From Halodesulfurarchaeum formicicum (GTDB taxonomy: Archaea > Halobacteriota > Halobacteria > Halobacteriales > Halobacteriaceae), in contig NZ_CP016804.1 of assembly GCF_001886955.1 (NCBI RefSeq), positions 1,736,001-1,800,000 of the forward strand: a stretch of DNA of 64,000 nt. The letters are read 5' to 3'. The notes under the pieces are model-generated. The model did no database searches, had not been told where the DNA came from, and saw only the letters and a program-made list of their open reading frames with translations. Made by a program: the position numbers and the translations under genes. Shown piece after piece: positions 1-8,655 of the stretch (its first letter is position 1; the number at the start of each line of letters is the position of its first letter).

Positions 1-202
1 AGGTCCTTACCGTCGAGCCGGGAACGCCGGTCCCGGCCGAACCCGGTTTCCGGACCGGGCCACAGCATCCCTGACCGCAACAGTTCGCTAGACTCGAACA
101 GAGTTTCACCGTTCTCCCGGCTTCTCGAACCCGTATTCGCCAATATCGAGGGACAGAACCCGGACGATAACCCTTTTCAACTGCTGGAACCCCACTTCCA
201 CT

Positions 203-1000
203 ATGGCACACGCACCGATCCGGGCGGTCGACCGCTTGTTCGACATCGTCGAAGCCATCCAAGTCCGGAACGGCGCCGGTGTCTCGGAACTGGCCGACGC
301 ACTCGATATGCCGAAAAGCACCATTCATGGCCATCTCGCTACCCTCAGGGACCGTGGCTATCTGGAACAGGACGAGACCAACGACTATCATCTCAGTCTC
401 CAGTTTCTGACCCTCGGCGGAGCCGTTCGCCAGCAGCGAACGATCTACGGACACGTCGAACCGCTACTCGCTGAACTCGCCGAAGAGACCGGCGAGAGCG
501 TGAATTACGTCGTCGAGTCACAGGGAAAACTCGTGTTCGTGGGTTCGGTCTCGGGCAAGGACGGGATCCGGACCGAGGTCGACATCGGATTCACGACGGA
601 CCTGCACACCACCCCGGAAGGCAAGTTGACCCTCGCGCACCTTCCCGAGACCCGGCGTGCGGCGATCATCGATCAGATCGAGTTTCCCATCGACAACTCG
701 GTCGGTCGGGCCGCCTTCACCGCCGAACTCGAAGCGATCAGGGAGCAGGGATTCACCCACGGGAACGAGACCATCATCAAAAACGTCACGACGATCGCGG
801 CCCCAGTGATCGACAACCAGGACCGGTTCTACGGGACGGTCGTCGTCGCCGGGCCCTCCCTCAGGTTCACCGAAGAGCGCCTCGAAAACGTGACCGAGAC
901 CCTCCGCTACAAGATCGGGAAACTCAACATCGACCTGAGTTACGAGGGAACCCGACCGGTCACCGAGAACCAGGTTCGAACCGCCCGACCGAGTCAGTAG
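203..1000 (+). CDS. IclR family transcriptional regulator
   Basis: A 265-residue protein with the IclR layout. The N-terminal winged helix-turn-helix (about residues 8-65) contains the typical stretch GVSELADALDMPKSTIHGHL. A C-terminal effector-binding domain (about 80-250) contains the family-like TPEGKLTLAHLP and a late AAPVID segment. IclR proteins bind DNA as dimers or tetramers and respond to small carbon compounds; the ligand cannot be read from the sequence. The start is the first ATG, and the pyrimidine/A-T stretch near 169-180 is a plausible promoter about 25-30 bases upstream. The 202 bases before the gene show no other coding region. The next gene is on the same strand but looks functionally unrelated. 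Confidence 0.9.
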   Translation: MAHAPIRAVDRLFDIVEAIQVRNGAGVSELADALDMPKSTIHGHLATLRDRGYLEQDETNDYHLSLQFLTLGGAVRQQRTIYGHVEPLLAELAEETGESVNYVVESQGKLVFVGSVSGKDGIRTEVDIGFTTDLHTTPEGKLTLAHLPETRRAAIIDQIEFPIDNSVGRAAFTAELEAIREQGFTHGNETIIKNVTTIAAPVIDNQDRFYGTVVVAGPSLRFTEERLENVTETLRYKIGKLNIDLSYEGTRPVTENQVRTARPSQ

Positions 1001-1092
1001 AATCGGCAATTCCCTCACAAGCCTACGTTTGTTATGGAATGTGGCCGGCATCGACCAGCAACTACTTGAACACAGGCGTGTACGTGCTGGTA

Positions 1093-3012
1093 ATGAGTAA
1101 TACAAGACCCAGCACGGGGCACGTTGAGGTTCACGTGGAGAACGTTGGGGGGATCGACGAGACTGCCCTCAGCCTGACACCGGGAGTCACCGTTCTCAAG
1201 GGGGAAAACGCGACGAACCGAACCTCGCTCCTGCGGTCGATCATGGCGGCACTAGGGAGTGACCGCAACGCGCTCAAAGCCGACGCGGACGAGGGCTTCG
1301 TCGAGCTTTCGATCGACGGGGAGACCTACACTCGCCGGTTCGAGCGGACGAAGCGGGGCATCCGTCGGACCGGGGACCCGTATCTGGACGATCCAACCGT
1401 TGCAGAGCATTTTGCCTTCCTCCTGGAGACGAATCCGGCCCGCCGGGCGGTCGCCAGCGGCGAGGACCTGCGGCCGGTCATCATGGAGCCCATCGACACG
1501 ACCGCCATCCAGGCCGAGATCACACGGAAGACGGCCCGCCGGTCCCAGCTCGACGAGCAACTCGCGGAACTCGACCGGCTCCGAAACCGTCGGCCCGAAC
1601 TCACCGAGCAGGTCACGCAACTGGAGGCCGACATCGAGGAGAAGCGGGACACACTCGCCGGGGTCAGAGACGAGATCGCCGGGACCGAAGCCGACCTCTC
1701 GGAGACAAAGGAGACGAAAGCGGCCCTGGAATCGGCCTTCGAAGAGGTGCAGTCGCTTCGGTCGGAACTCAGTTCGGTCACCGACCGCCTCGCCGCGGAG
1801 CGGGAGAGTCGCTCGGCCGCCCGCGAGGAGCAGGCCGAGATCGAGGCCGAACTGGAATCCGTCCCGGAATCGGTCCGCGCCGAGCGCGAGGAGCTCGAGT
1901 CCCGACGCTCCTCGCTCCGGGCCCAGAAATCGACGCTGGAAACGGAGGTGAGCGAACTCCAGAACTTGATTCAGTTCAACGAGGACCGCCTCGACGAAGA
2001 GGGCACGCTGGGCGAGTTCCAGGTCGAGTCGGGCACCGTCACGGACCGACTCGTCGAGGACGGAACGGTTACCTGCTGGACCTGTGGCTCACAGGTCGAG
2101 CGAGCCCAGATCACGGAGACCATCGAGCGGCTCCGGGAGCTCCGGGCCGAAAAGCTCGATCAGGTCACCGACCTCGAAGACGAGATCGACACCCTCTCGT
2201 CCGAGATCGCGGAACTCGAATCGCGAGCCGACCGCCGGCAAAACCTGAAGCGAGAACTCGACTCGCTCACGTCGGAGATCGAGACGAGGACCCGTTCGAT
2301 CGAGGACCTGGAGACACGCCGGGACGAACTCGAAGCCGAGATCGAAGCCACCGAAGCCGAGATCGAGGAGCTAGAGTTCGCACAGAACCACGAGGAGCTG
2401 CTGGATCTGCACCAGCGCGCGAACCGACTCGAGCTGGAGATCGAACAGCTCCACGGGAAACGGGACGACATCGAGACGGAACTGGCAGAGATCGAAACGG
2501 AACTGGAACGGCAGGAAGAACTCGAAGCCGAGCGTGAAACAATCGCCGAGGAACTCACCGAGTTACGCACCCGTGTCGAACGGATCGAAACCGAAGCCGT
2601 CGAAGAGTTCAACGAGCGGATGGACGAGATCCTGGAGCTCATGGACTATTCGAACATCGCCAGGATCTGGATCGAACGTCGGGAGCCCGAAAGCGGCGAC
2701 ACGGCCGAGTTCGACCTCCACGTCGTTCGGAGCGATCAGCAGGGCCGGGCTTTCGAGGACGCAGTGGGTCACCTGAGCGAGAGCGAGCGGGAGGTGACTG
2801 GACTGGTCTTTGCCCTGGCCGGGTACCTCGTTCACGACGTGGGCGAAACGGTCCCGTTCATGCTGCTGGATTCCGTCGAGGCACTCGACAGTGACCGGAT
2901 CGCCAGACTGGTCTCGTACTTCGAGACACACGCCCCGTATCTCGTGATCGCGCTGCTGCCCGAGGACGCACGGGCGGTCGACAATCAGTACCCCCGGATC
3001 ACGGAGATCTGA
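1093..3012 (+). CDS. Archaea-specific SMC-related ATPase with zinc hook
   Basis: About 639 residues arranged like a Rad50/SMC protein: an N-terminal ATPase half (about 1-150), a long coiled coil interrupted by a CxxC zinc hook (Cys328-Trp-Thr-Cys331), a second coiled coil, and a C-terminal ATPase half (about 520-639). The Walker A region reads GENATNRTS, so the usual GK pair is replaced by N-R. The signature-like motif is LSESERE, and the Walker B end reads LLDS where LLDE is usual. The start at 1093 is preferred to the GTG/ATG further upstream because the extra residues do not look like protein and an A/T-rich element lies near 1061-1070. It ends 3 bases before the rdfA-like gene, so the pair is almost certainly co-transcribed. 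A role in chromosome or cell-shape biology is inferred from that partner. Confidence 0.85.
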   Translation: MSNTRPSTGHVEVHVENVGGIDETALSLTPGVTVLKGENATNRTSLLRSIMAALGSDRNALKADADEGFVELSIDGETYTRRFERTKRGIRRTGDPYLDDPTVAEHFAFLLETNPARRAVASGEDLRPVIMEPIDTTAIQAEITRKTARRSQLDEQLAELDRLRNRRPELTEQVTQLEADIEEKRDTLAGVRDEIAGTEADLSETKETKAALESAFEEVQSLRSELSSVTDRLAAERESRSAAREEQAEIEAELESVPESVRAEREELESRRSSLRAQKSTLETEVSELQNLIQFNEDRLDEEGTLGEFQVESGTVTDRLVEDGTVTCWTCGSQVERAQITETIERLRELRAEKLDQVTDLEDEIDTLSSEIAELESRADRRQNLKRELDSLTSEIETRTRSIEDLETRRDELEAEIEATEAEIEELEFAQNHEELLDLHQRANRLELEIEQLHGKRDDIETELAEIETELERQEELEAERETIAEELTELRTRVERIETEAVEEFNERMDEILELMDYSNIARIWIERREPESGDTAEFDLHVVRSDQQGRAFEDAVGHLSESEREVTGLVFALAGYLVHDVGETVPFMLLDSVEALDSDRIARLVSYFETHAPYLVIALLPEDARAVDNQYPRITEI

Positions 3013-3015
3013 TCG

Positions 3016-3624
3016 ATGAGCGAGGACGAACCCTCACGCGGGCGGTCGAGCAAGGTAGCGCGGGTGATCGAGGAGTACCAGCTCTCGGGGCTGGGTGCGG
3101 AGCTGGAAGCTGCCTGGACGGCTCCGGAAAGCGAACGCCGGAGCCTTCGAGAGCTGGCCGATCACGTCAACCGGCAAATTGTCGAAGCGGCGCTAACACG
3201 AGGGGGCGAGCGGCCCCTGGAAGGTGAAATCCAAACGGTGTCCGCGGCACTGGCCGGGGACACTGACAGCGCGACCGAACGAGACGTCAGAACCCGTCTT
3301 GAAGAACGCGGCGTGAACGTCGACCAGCTCGAGGACGACCTGGTCTCCTACCAGGCAGTCCGAACCTACCTGCAGAACGTTCGTGGGGCCGAGTACGAGC
3401 CTGCTGTTGCTGATCCCGTCCAGCGCACCCGAGACCGAATCCAGGGCCTCCGCGGGCGTTTGCGGGCCGTGGCCAGTAGCCAACTCGACTCCCTCGCCGA
3501 AAGCGGCGAGATCACGATGGACGACTCGCGGGTGCTCGTCCAGGTCCAGGTCTACTGTGAGGACTGTGGTCGGCAGTTCGATATCGAGGAACTGCTCGAC
3601 CGGGGCGGCTGTAACTGCGACTGA
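3016..3624 (+). CDS. rdfA: RdfA-like rod-determining factor
   Basis: A 202-residue acidic soluble protein. The N-terminal part has the sequence style I associate with haloarchaeal RdfA (SSKVARVIEEYQLSGLGAEL, then a RRSLRELADHVN segment). The C-terminus ends in a cysteine cluster, CEDCGR followed by CNCD, which could bind zinc. RdfA is known in Haloferax volcanii as a factor needed for rod-shaped cells. The gene starts 3 bases after the SMC-related ATPase, a pairing I recall for this family. There is no signal peptide or membrane segment. The assignment is from memory of family sequence and context and could be settled by a Pfam search. Confidence 0.7.
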   Translation: MSEDEPSRGRSSKVARVIEEYQLSGLGAELEAAWTAPESERRSLRELADHVNRQIVEAALTRGGERPLEGEIQTVSAALAGDTDSATERDVRTRLEERGVNVDQLEDDLVSYQAVRTYLQNVRGAEYEPAVADPVQRTRDRIQGLRGRLRAVASSQLDSLAESGEITMDDSRVLVQVQVYCEDCGRQFDIEELLDRGGCNCD

Positions 3625-4169
3625 GAATTTCCTAACAGCCATGCAGTTGGTAAGGTAACGGAGACATTCACGCAGGCACCAGGCCATCCATACCCACCAA
3701 TCGGGGAAGTCACGACGATTTGTATCCCCGAATTACCAGATATCCAATTATTTTTATATCGTTTACTAATACTAAACAAAGGTTTGCGATACCACGCCAC
3801 AGGCAGCGAAAATTGGAGTAAAAAATACGGCTAATTTCAGCTGATTAGCCATCTATAAGCCGTTTTCGGACTCCCCACGAATCGATCCGGACAGCCAAAG
3901 CGGAATGGCGCCACAAATCGCAAATTGTACGTCTTCTAATTCCTCAACCAGCATTAGAGCCACTATAACGACGTTTATCGGCAGTTGTAGAAAATTGGGC
4001 CAGATCGAAGTGCCAAACCGTTTGTTCAACATTATAAACAATCATATACACTACGTACCAGATTAATTATAATAGTTGGCCCCGGAGAAATGGCTGGTGT
4101 CTGCCCGGTTTCACGTCGGTGCAACCCGTCACGCAAGAACCTATTACCGTTCCCCGGGTAGCCTCTCGT
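3625..4169. other. AT-rich intergenic region
   Basis: About 545 bases clearly richer in A and T than the flanks, especially 3725-4080 (runs such as ttatttttat and attaattataat). A 62-codon open frame on the minus strand (3853-4041) is the only candidate gene; it has no convincing promoter and no recognisable domain, so I do not call it. The last 40 bases (near 4139-4147, cctattacc) look like the promoter of the small membrane protein that follows. The segment may be the scar of a decayed mobile element, but no element gene is visible. Confidence 0.5.
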
Positions 4170-4352
4170 ATGACTGCTCGTGACACGCTCGGCGGTGGCT
4201 GGGGGCCATTCCTCATCGTCTCACTCCTGGGGCTCCTCGGTATCTATCTCGTCTCGATCGCAAATCTCGGGACGACACAGCGAGTCGCTGCGATGGCGAT
4301 CATCGCCATCGTCGTCGTCGCTGCATACGAGAAATTCGTCGGCTGGGGGTGA
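4170..4352 (+). CDS. Small two-helix membrane protein, unknown function
   Basis: A 60-residue protein that is mostly two hydrophobic helices (about residues 12-31 and 38-55) joined by a short polar turn. It has no cysteines, motifs or signal-peptide processing site that suggest a function. The start at 4170 gives a compact protein and places a promoter-like cctattacc about 25 bases upstream; the longer frame from 4119 adds a polar tail that looks non-coding. It converges on the M20 amidohydrolase gene with 6 bases between the stop codons. Similar short membrane proteins are common and uncharacterised in haloarchaea. Confidence 0.55.
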   Translation: MTARDTLGGGWGPFLIVSLLGLLGIYLVSIANLGTTQRVAAMAIIAIVVVAAYEKFVGWG

Positions 4353-4358
4353 CTGAAC

Positions 4359-5780
4359 CTACGGACTGAAACCCACACCGAAGGGCGGTTCGGCGTCGTC
4401 GGGGAGCGGCGACTCGTAGGACCGATCCCCGGTCGCGTTCTCGAACTCCGCCCAGGCCGCCTCCAGCCGCTTTGGATCGGTGAACAGATCATACGCCGTC
4501 CCGGCGAGAACCTTGGCGGCGTACGGGGCACTCTTCCGACCAAATCCACCACTCGCGGCGACAGCCTGCCAGGTGTGGGGCCGGGTCCCGACCGGCCATG
4601 ACGCGGCGCGAAACTGGGCCGTCGGCGTGATCCAGCTGACGTCGCTCACGTCCGTCGAGCCGAGCATGAGCGGCGCGTCATCAGTTCGTTCCAGCGGCGT
4701 CGAATACAGCGACTCCCCTTCGACCGCTCGCGCCGCGTCTGCGGGCAGGTCCTTGAGCCGGGCATCGAGGGCTGCCTCGTCGATCGTGTCGTGCAGTTCG
4801 GCGGCGAACTCTCGATCGGCCGCCGAATAGTCGATCGGGCCGAGTTCCTCGAAGGTCTCCCACAGGAGATCAGCGAGCGTGTCGTTCGTGAGTAGCTCGT
4901 AGGCGCCCGTGATGTAGTTGCGCGTGACTGTCGTGTCCGTCATCAGCGCCGCTCCCTCGGCGATCTGCTGGACGCGTTGCGAGAGTCGATCGACCTGCGG
5001 ACGGGTCGGTGCGCGCACGAAGTACCACGCGGTGGCCTCCGCCGGTACCACGTTTGGGGCCCCGCCGCCTTCCGTGATCGTGTAATGAATGCGGGCCTTG
5101 TCGGGGATATGTTCGCGCAGGTACTCGACACCGGTATTCATCAGCTGGACGGCGTCGAGGGCGCTTCGGCCGGCTGTCGGTGACTGTGCGGCGTGGGCCG
5201 GAGTCCCTTCGAACGAGTACTTCACCGAATCGACGGCGAGCGAACTGGTCCGCTGGGGACCGGTCACGTCACAGGGATGCCAGGTGAGCGCCGCGTCGAG
5301 GTCGTCGAACACGCCGGCCCGGGCCATGTAGACCTTCCCGACGATGGTCTCCTCCGCGGGCGTTCCGTAGAATCGGATCGTCCCCTCGATTTCGCCCCGA
5401 TCGAGTGCCTCTTTGAGCGCGAGCGCGGCGCCCACGCCGGCCACCCCAAACAGGTTGTGTCCGCAGCCGTGGCCTGGCTCACCGACCTCGACGGGTTCAC
5501 GACAGGTCGAAACCGTCTGTGAGAGCTCCGGCAGCGCGTCGTACTCCCCCAGGATGCCGATCGTGGGGTCGCCCGTCCCGTAGGACGCGACGAACGCCGT
5601 CGGCATCCCGCCGACACCACGCTCGACCTCGAAACCGGCCTCCGCGAGCGTCGTGCGGAGGCGGTAGGCCGCGTGTTCCTCCTCGAGTCCGAGTTCGGGC
5701 TGCTCCCAGATGTCCCGCGCGAGCGTCAATAGACGGTCGTATTCCGACTCGACCGCGTCGTAAACCCGAGATTTTCCCAT
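4359..5780 (-). CDS. M20 family amidohydrolase, AbgB-like
   Basis: A 473-residue metallohydrolase of the M20D (aminoacylase / p-aminobenzoyl-glutamate hydrolase) type. Visible features are the early GEYDALPEL, the metal-site segment GHGCGHN (Cys106, His108), an AEETIVGK segment with the catalytic glutamate, and a central dimerisation domain. The length and layout match AbgB, which cleaves p-aminobenzoyl-glutamate, a folate breakdown product, better than shorter acyl-amino acid hydrolases. The real substrate cannot be decided. The gene is divergent from the ATP-grasp gene at 5911, with about 130 bases between the starts, so the two may share a control region. Cytoplasmic; no signal peptide. 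Confidence 0.85.
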   Translation of the reverse strand: MGKSRVYDAVESEYDRLLTLARDIWEQPELGLEEEHAAYRLRTTLAEAGFEVERGVGGMPTAFVASYGTGDPTIGILGEYDALPELSQTVSTCREPVEVGEPGHGCGHNLFGVAGVGAALALKEALDRGEIEGTIRFYGTPAEETIVGKVYMARAGVFDDLDAALTWHPCDVTGPQRTSSLAVDSVKYSFEGTPAHAAQSPTAGRSALDAVQLMNTGVEYLREHIPDKARIHYTITEGGGAPNVVPAEATAWYFVRAPTRPQVDRLSQRVQQIAEGAALMTDTTVTRNYITGAYELLTNDTLADLLWETFEELGPIDYSAADREFAAELHDTIDEAALDARLKDLPADAARAVEGESLYSTPLERTDDAPLMLGSTDVSDVSWITPTAQFRAASWPVGTRPHTWQAVAASGGFGRKSAPYAAKVLAGTAYDLFTDPKRLEAAWAEFENATGDRSYESPLPDDAEPPFGVGFSP

Positions 5781-5881
5781 TTAATAGAATGAGGAGAGAA
5801 CGCCGGATGAACATTTCGGAAGGGTCAGTCGATTTCCGTCGAACCCGGACACCTCGCGTGAAAACCGGCAACCATAACTCC

Positions 5882-5887
5882 TTTATT
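5882..5887 (+). promoter_or_regulatory. TATA-like box for the ATP-grasp gene
   Basis: An A/T-rich tttatt inside a GC-rich stretch, about 24-29 bases before the ATG at 5911. This spacing fits a leaderless haloarchaeal transcript. It is the main reason for choosing 5911 over the upstream ATG at 5896. Confidence 0.5.
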
Positions 5888-5910
5888 CCAGGTCAATGCT
5901 ATGTTATAGC

Positions 5911-7206
5911 ATGGGCATGTCTGACAATGACGATGGTACCGACCTGCTGGTGCTGCTCCCGACCGACCGCGACCACGAGAACATGGGGAAGGTCGATGCG
6001 CCCTACAACCTCCACTGGTTCGAGGACGAGGACTTCGACTATCCACAGCCGGGGTCGGACTTCGACATGGTCGAGTACACCGAACGGGCCTCCGAGTACG
6101 TCGAACAGGCGGATATCGACGGCGTGCTCTTCTCTCATGACGTGGCGAACCTGGTCGCCGGCGCCCTGGTCGACCGCCACGACCTCCCGGGTCCCGAACT
6201 CGAGCCGGTCTTTCTGGCGGATCACAAGTACTACTCCCGGATGCACCAGCCCAACGTCCCGTGGTTCGACTACATCGACCTAGAGACCGATGAGTGGGGG
6301 GACGAGCCCCGGTTCCCGGCCTACATCAAACCGCCCTTCCTCACGATGACCCTGCTGCAGTACCGGGTCGAGGACCGCGAGGAATACGAGCGAGCCATGG
6401 AGACGGTTCGAAAGGAGCTGCCGAAGTACACCGAGCCGTTCATGGACTTCTTCGACACCTACGTCGACACGGAGCGCTATCCCCTTGCGACCAGGGACAT
6501 GATGCTGGTCGAGGAGCCCCTGGAGGACTGGACTCAGCACTGTGTCGAGGGGTGGGTCGATTCCGACGGCGAGTTGCACGTCTGGGCCATCTCCGATCAC
6601 AACTACTACGACGACGGCTCGCTGGCCATCGACAACTACTCCACGCCCTCGACGTTGCCCACCGAGGCCCAGGAGGAGTTGATCGACATCGCGAGGGAGG
6701 CCATCGTCCAGCACGGCTTCGAGGAGAGTTTCTGGAACGTCGAGATCTTCAGACTCGCCGATCGGCACGTCATCACCGAGGTCAACGGCCGGACGGCGTC
6801 GGTGTGGGAACCGCTCTACGAGGGAGCCTTCGATACCTCGGTGTACGAGGGGATCATGCATCTCCACGCCGACAACCCCGAACAGACCCAGGCGGTTGCG
6901 CCGGACTGGGAGCCGGGTTCCGACTACGAGACGATGGGGACCCAGTTCCACGTGATCACCTTCGGCGAGGGGCGGGCCGATGAGTTCCTGGACTTCGAGT
7001 ACGCTCGATCCGTCCCGGACACCGACGTGGAGATCTTCGTCGACCCCGAGGACGAGATCGAACAGACCCGATCGAGTGGGTTCTGGTTGGCCCGCTTCCA
7101 CCTCTTCGGGGAGGACTACCAGGAGATGCTCGACCGTGCGGACGAGATCCGGACGAACATGCTCGAACAGCCGGAACTGTCACCCGAGCCGGAGCGGTAC
7201 ACCTGA
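5911..7206 (+). CDS. ATP-grasp domain protein, carboxylate-amine ligase-like
   Basis: About 431 residues. The central region has ATP-grasp features: a YIKPP segment that could hold the ATP-binding lysine, followed later by VITEVNGR, the E-x-N-G/R metal-binding signature near residue 290. Enzymes of this fold join a carboxylate to an amine or thiol through an acyl phosphate. The N-terminus contains LLVLLPTDRD, reminiscent of the preATP-grasp Rossmann-like domain. The C-terminal 100 residues may be a separate domain. The substrate is unknown. The gene is divergent from a peptidase-like amidohydrolase, a layout that would suit one enzyme making and one cleaving an amide bond, but that is conjecture. 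Confidence 0.75.
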   Translation: MGMSDNDDGTDLLVLLPTDRDHENMGKVDAPYNLHWFEDEDFDYPQPGSDFDMVEYTERASEYVEQADIDGVLFSHDVANLVAGALVDRHDLPGPELEPVFLADHKYYSRMHQPNVPWFDYIDLETDEWGDEPRFPAYIKPPFLTMTLLQYRVEDREEYERAMETVRKELPKYTEPFMDFFDTYVDTERYPLATRDMMLVEEPLEDWTQHCVEGWVDSDGELHVWAISDHNYYDDGSLAIDNYSTPSTLPTEAQEELIDIAREAIVQHGFEESFWNVEIFRLADRHVITEVNGRTASVWEPLYEGAFDTSVYEGIMHLHADNPEQTQAVAPDWEPGSDYETMGTQFHVITFGEGRADEFLDFEYARSVPDTDVEIFVDPEDEIEQTRSSGFWLARFHLFGEDYQEMLDRADEIRTNMLEQPELSPEPERYT

Positions 7207-7839
7207 TCAGGAGAGATACGCCATCGCTTCCTCGTCGGTCACCTGATCGAACCGCTCGTAGAACTGGCCGACGCCCATGAAACTCGTGGGCTCCTGCAGA
7301 CAGATCACCTCGTCGGCCGCCGAACGCAGTTCGCGAATCGTGTCCGGCGGCCCGACTGGGACTGCCAGGATGATCCGGTCCGTGTCTGCCTCGTCCAGCA
7401 TCGCCAGACACGCCCGGATGGTTGACCCGGTCGCCACCCCGTCGTCGACCAGCACGACAGTCTTGCCTGCCAGCTGGGGCTCCGGCCGACCGGCACGATA
7501 GGTTTTGGCCTTCTCGCGAGCGACTGCCATCTCCGCCTGCCGCTCGCGCTCGAAGTATGCTTCGTCGGCGCTCGTCCCGCGAATCGCACTCTCGTTCCGC
7601 CAGACTGTCCCGTCACTGGCGACGGCTCCAATCGCGTACTCGGGGTTCCCCGGGGCGCCGATTTTCGACGCCACGGCGATGTCGAGTGGGGCGTCGAGCG
7701 CGTCGGCGACGGCTCGACCGAGCGGCAACCCCCCACGTGGGATCGCGAGCACGAGGTCCGCCTCGACCCCCCGTTCCAGGAGGGCCTCGCCGAGCTGTTC
7801 GCCCGCGTCAGCCCGGTCCCTGAATCGAGACGTTGCCAT
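7207..7839 (-). CDS. Phosphoribosyltransferase family protein
   Basis: A 210-residue type I phosphoribosyltransferase. The PRPP-binding signature is VVLVDDGVATGST (about residues 117-130), preceded by the flexible-loop region. The N-terminus resembles the stand-alone family in which RFRDRADAG is followed by AIPRGGLPLG. In bacteria, relatives of this family are often fused or adjacent to a dienelactone-hydrolase domain, and here that partner is the divergent gene at 7943. The start is the ATG at 7839; the frame continues upstream but the extra residues are arginine-rich and unlike the family. It ends directly at the stop of the ATP-grasp gene (convergent). The substrate is unknown. Confidence 0.85.
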   Translation of the reverse strand: MATSRFRDRADAGEQLGEALLERGVEADLVLAIPRGGLPLGRAVADALDAPLDIAVASKIGAPGNPEYAIGAVASDGTVWRNESAIRGTSADEAYFERERQAEMAVAREKAKTYRAGRPEPQLAGKTVVLVDDGVATGSTIRACLAMLDEADTDRIILAVPVGPPDTIRELRSAADEVICLQEPTSFMGVGQFYERFDQVTDEEAMAYLS

Positions 7840-7942
7840 CGGGCGGTATGTTCGTCCGCGGCGGCCCTGTAGGTTGGGGGCACTTCCCACAGTTCGGGAA
7901 CGAGCAGGTGGACTGAACCGGTTCGGAAGTGTCAATCCTACT

Positions 7943-8581
7943 ATGACTCAACCGACGGGCGATTCGGTCCAGATCCCGGCCGGGGCGGTCGAACTACCGG
8001 GAGCGCTATCGATTCCGGCGGACGCGCCCGGGCTGGTCGTATTCGCCCACGGGAGTGGATCGAGCCGACTCAGCCCGCGGAACAACTTCGTCGCGGACGT
8101 CATCCGCGAGGCAGGGTTGGGGACGCTTCTCTTCGATCTGCTCACCGAGGAAGAGGATCGCATCCGGGAGAACCGCTTTGACATCCCGCTTTTGACCGAT
8201 CGGCTGGTCGCGGTGACCGAATGGCTGCGAGATCGGCCAGCCACGCAGGGCCTCCACGTGGGCTACTTCGGTTCCAGCACCGGCGCCGCCGCGGCGCTGC
8301 GAGGGGCGGCCAGACGGGACGACATCGACGCGGTCGTCTCCCGTGGTGGCCGGGTGGACATGGCGAGTGACGTGCTTGGAGAGATCACCGTCCCCACGCT
8401 ATTCATCGTCGGTGGGGAAGACACGCAGGTGCTCGAATACAACCGCCAGGCCCTCGAAAAACTCACCTGCGAGAAATCGTTGCACATCGTGGAGGGAGCT
8501 AATCACCTCTTCGAGGCGGAACACGAACTCGAGGAGGTGGCCGACGTGGCAGCAGATTGGTTCGCCCGGACGTTACGCTGA
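7943..8581 (+). CDS. Alpha/beta hydrolase, dienelactone hydrolase-like
   Basis: A 212-residue alpha/beta hydrolase. The oxyanion region is VVFAHGSGSS (about 33-42), the nucleophile elbow is FGSSTGAAAA (about 105), an acidic residue lies in IVGGEDTQV (about 157), and the late histidine is in GANHLFEA. This is the dienelactone-hydrolase-like subgroup that in several organisms is fused to a phosphoribosyltransferase. Here the two are separate divergent genes about 100 bases apart. The start at 7943 was chosen because the upstream part of the frame is antisense to the phosphoribosyltransferase gene. The function is not established. Confidence 0.8.
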   Translation: MTQPTGDSVQIPAGAVELPGALSIPADAPGLVVFAHGSGSSRLSPRNNFVADVIREAGLGTLLFDLLTEEEDRIRENRFDIPLLTDRLVAVTEWLRDRPATQGLHVGYFGSSTGAAAALRGAARRDDIDAVVSRGGRVDMASDVLGEITVPTLFIVGGEDTQVLEYNRQALEKLTCEKSLHIVEGANHLFEAEHELEEVADVAADWFARTLR

Positions 8582-8622
8582 TTCTGGCTCGGGCCCCAGA
8601 TAACGATGACTACCGGATTCCT

Positions 8623-8634
8623 CCCCCCCCCCCC
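8623..8634. repeat. Run of twelve cytosines
   Basis: An uninterrupted C12 homopolymer lies in the gap between the hydrolase and the radical SAM gene, about 20-30 bases upstream of the ATG at 8656. Homopolymers of this length are rare in the window and are prone to slippage or sequencing error. Confidence 0.85.
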
Positions 8635-8655
8635 TTGTCCGGTCGAAGCCGGAAT

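Noticed and set aside
3853-4041. A 62-codon minus-strand frame in the AT-rich gap
   Set aside because: No promoter-like element at the right distance, no family resemblance, and AT-rich DNA gives such short frames only by chance when starts are common.
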